This document shows, one piece after another, positions 62,676 through 64,000 of a DNA stretch of 64,000 bases; the stretch's first letter is position 1, and each line of letters opens with the position of its first letter. The DNA is from Martelella sp. NC20 (GTDB lineage Bacteria > Pseudomonadota > Alphaproteobacteria > Rhizobiales > Rhizobiaceae), in NCBI RefSeq assembly GCF_013459645.1, contig NZ_CP054861.1:540501-604500 (forward strand), given 5' to 3'. The position numbers and the translations under genes are program-made. Below the pieces are notes generated by a model. It was not told where the DNA came from. It made no database searches and saw nothing but the letters and a program-made list of their open reading frames with translations.

Positions 62676-63941
62676 CTACTGAGCTGATTTCACGACGAAC
62701 GGGCAATCGCTTTCATTCAGCGGACGATAGGCTTCCGATGCAGGGATCGTTTCGACGACGTTATAATAGGCCCAGGGCTTGTCCATTTCCTCAGGGGTCT
62801 TCACCTGAACGAGATAGAAGTCATGGATCAGCTTGTTGTCTTCTCGCAATGTTGCGCCGGGCGCGTAGAAGTCGTCCACCGGGGTGGCCCGCATCTGCGC
62901 AATAACCTCGTTCGTGTCATCGGAATCGATGGCTGCGGCAGCTTTCAGGTAGTGAAGGACCATGGAATAGACCGCCGCCTGAGGCGCGGTCGGCATGGTG
63001 CCGTTGGCGGCGTAAAAGCGGTCGGCAAATGCCCTGGTCTGATCATTCAGATCCCAATACCAGGCTGTGACGGTGTTGAGGCCCTGCGCGGTTTCCACTC
63101 CCATGGCGTGAGCATCGGAGAGAAACATGAGCTCGGCCACAGGCTTCTGACCACCTGCATCCAGCCCGAACTCCTGCCACTGCTTCATTGAACTCACAAG
63201 CTGACTTCCGGCATTGGCAAAAGCGACCACCTTTGCACCGGAACTCTGCGCCTGCAAAAGAAATGACGCGTAGTCGGCATTGCCGAGAGGGTGGAAAACC
63301 GAACCGACGGTGGTGCCACCAGCCTCGGTCAGAATGGCTTCCGACTCGTTCACCATATTATGACCGAATGCATAGTCGGCGGCGATGAAGAACCAGGTGT
63401 CCTGCCCATCCGAGACCAGCTTCCTGACCGGGCCAGAGACCAGATTATAGCTGTCGTGCAGCCAGGCAAGACCGGTTGGAGAGCACTGACTACCGGTAAT
63501 TTCCGTGGTGCCGACGGCGGCGTAGATCACCAGCTTTTCCTGTTCGCGGGCAAGCGACTGCACTGCCAGCGCGACGGCAGAGTTGCCGATATCGGCAATG
63601 ATGTCCACGCCTTCGGCGTCATACCAGCGCCGTGCAATCTGCACACCGACATCGGCCTTGTTCTGATGATCGGCCGTTACGATTTCCACGTCGAGCGGGC
63701 TTCCGCCCATCGCCTCGAAATCCTCCACGGCCAGCTTGGCCGCCACGACCGAGCCGGGACCGGCAAGATCTGACAGGGGACCTGCCTGGTCATTCAATAT
63801 GCCGATCTTGACGACACCGTCGGAAATCTCGGCGGCCGAAGGCAAGGCCGAGACGCCGAGTACACCAAGCGTCAGGGCGACCGTGGCAAACCACGTGCGT
63901 CGTTTCCGAGATAAATTACCAGAGTTTTTCAAAACACGCAT
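62676..63941 (-). CDS. ABC transporter substrate-binding protein LivK-type
   Basis: The 421-residue periplasmic protein has a Sec signal (RRTWFATVALTLGVLGVSALPSAAE) and the type-I binding fold of amide/amino-acid receptors: VVKIGILNDQAGPLSDLAGPGSVVAAKLAVEDF, GAVGTTEITGSQCSPTGLAWLHDSYNLVSG, and VAELMFLSDAHAMG. ATG 63941 has AAGGGG upstream. It is first in the operon. Ligand is unknown; an N-acyl or D-amino acid is suggested by the deacylases around it. Confidence 0.9.
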   Translation of the reverse strand: MRVLKNSGNLSRKRRTWFATVALTLGVLGVSALPSAAEISDGVVKIGILNDQAGPLSDLAGPGSVVAAKLAVEDFEAMGGSPLDVEIVTADHQNKADVGVQIARRWYDAEGVDIIADIGNSAVALAVQSLAREQEKLVIYAAVGTTEITGSQCSPTGLAWLHDSYNLVSGPVRKLVSDGQDTWFFIAADYAFGHNMVNESEAILTEAGGTTVGSVFHPLGNADYASFLLQAQSSGAKVVAFANAGSQLVSSMKQWQEFGLDAGGQKPVAELMFLSDAHAMGVETAQGLNTVTAWYWDLNDQTRAFADRFYAANGTMPTAPQAAVYSMVLHYLKAAAAIDSDDTNEVIAQMRATPVDDFYAPGATLREDNKLIHDFYLVQVKTPEEMDKPWAYYNVVETIPASEAYRPLNESDCPFVVKSAQ

Positions 63942-64000
63942 ATTATTCCCCTTTTTGCCGCTTGTGCGGTCATTCTCATCCATGCTGAAAGCGGTTGCCG

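Overview
The window looks like chromosomal DNA of an alphaproteobacterium of the order Hyphomicrobiales (Rhizobiales). The main reasons are a complete PhyR-NepR-EcfG general stress locus with GGAAC-N16/17-CGTT promoters, a high-GC core, several rhizobial-type insertion sequences, and many small transport and catabolic operons with divergent regulators. A genus such as Martelella or a relative is only a guess.

Layout. Positions 1-5000 are accessory DNA: a two-gene cassette of unknown function cut by the window edge, a metallophosphoesterase, a UvrD-helicase remnant, a small nucleotidyltransferase and the 3' part of a dead tniQ-like gene. Positions 5101-10110 carry a tripartite tricarboxylate transporter operon (tctC, a BMP-family protein, tctB, tctA) with a divergent RpiR regulator. 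An IS110-family element (10512 to about 11830) abuts the 5' part of a tniQ-like gene in the same orientation as the 3' part at 3460-4989, so one tniQ may have been split by this block. A MntA/HepT pair with a frameshifted hepT follows.

Positions 13113-19278 hold small stress and redox genes: an SDR with a MerR regulator, a broken LysR, a GlxA-type regulator, a chloroperoxidase-like hydrolase with two plausible starts, a frameshifted azoreductase, and an ECF41-type sigma factor with its carboxymuconolactone-decarboxylase-like partner and a matching promoter. Positions 19537-27170 are a graveyard of IS fragments (IS3, IS5, IS21, IS110, IS66, IS6, IS4) around one AT-richer secreted subtilase with GLUG repeats.

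Positions 28334-37126 are core-like: glnK-amtB behind a sigma-54 promoter, tesB, a UbiH-type monooxygenase, then ecfG-nepR, phyR, two small stress genes with EcfG-type promoters, and an HWE-type histidine kinase. Positions 37239-40033 are another decayed patch (integrase, SDR, AraC and ROK remnants).

Positions 40105-51936 form a full valine/branched-chain keto-acid catabolic cluster. The BKD complex makes acyl-CoA, and acyl-CoA dehydrogenase, hydratase, HIBYL-CoA hydrolase, HIBADH and MmsA finish the route to propionyl-CoA. Positions 51953-63941 contain two DJ-1-fold proteins and an inferred N-acyl-D-amino-acid utilisation module: D-aminoacylase, COG0523 GTPase, FAD amino-acid oxidase, Lrp regulator, ArgE-like deacetylase and a Liv-type ABC importer with a fused LivHM permease.

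A recurring theme is decay in the accessory blocks by single-base indels or nonsense changes, while the core operons are intact. No tRNA, rRNA or CRISPR array was seen.
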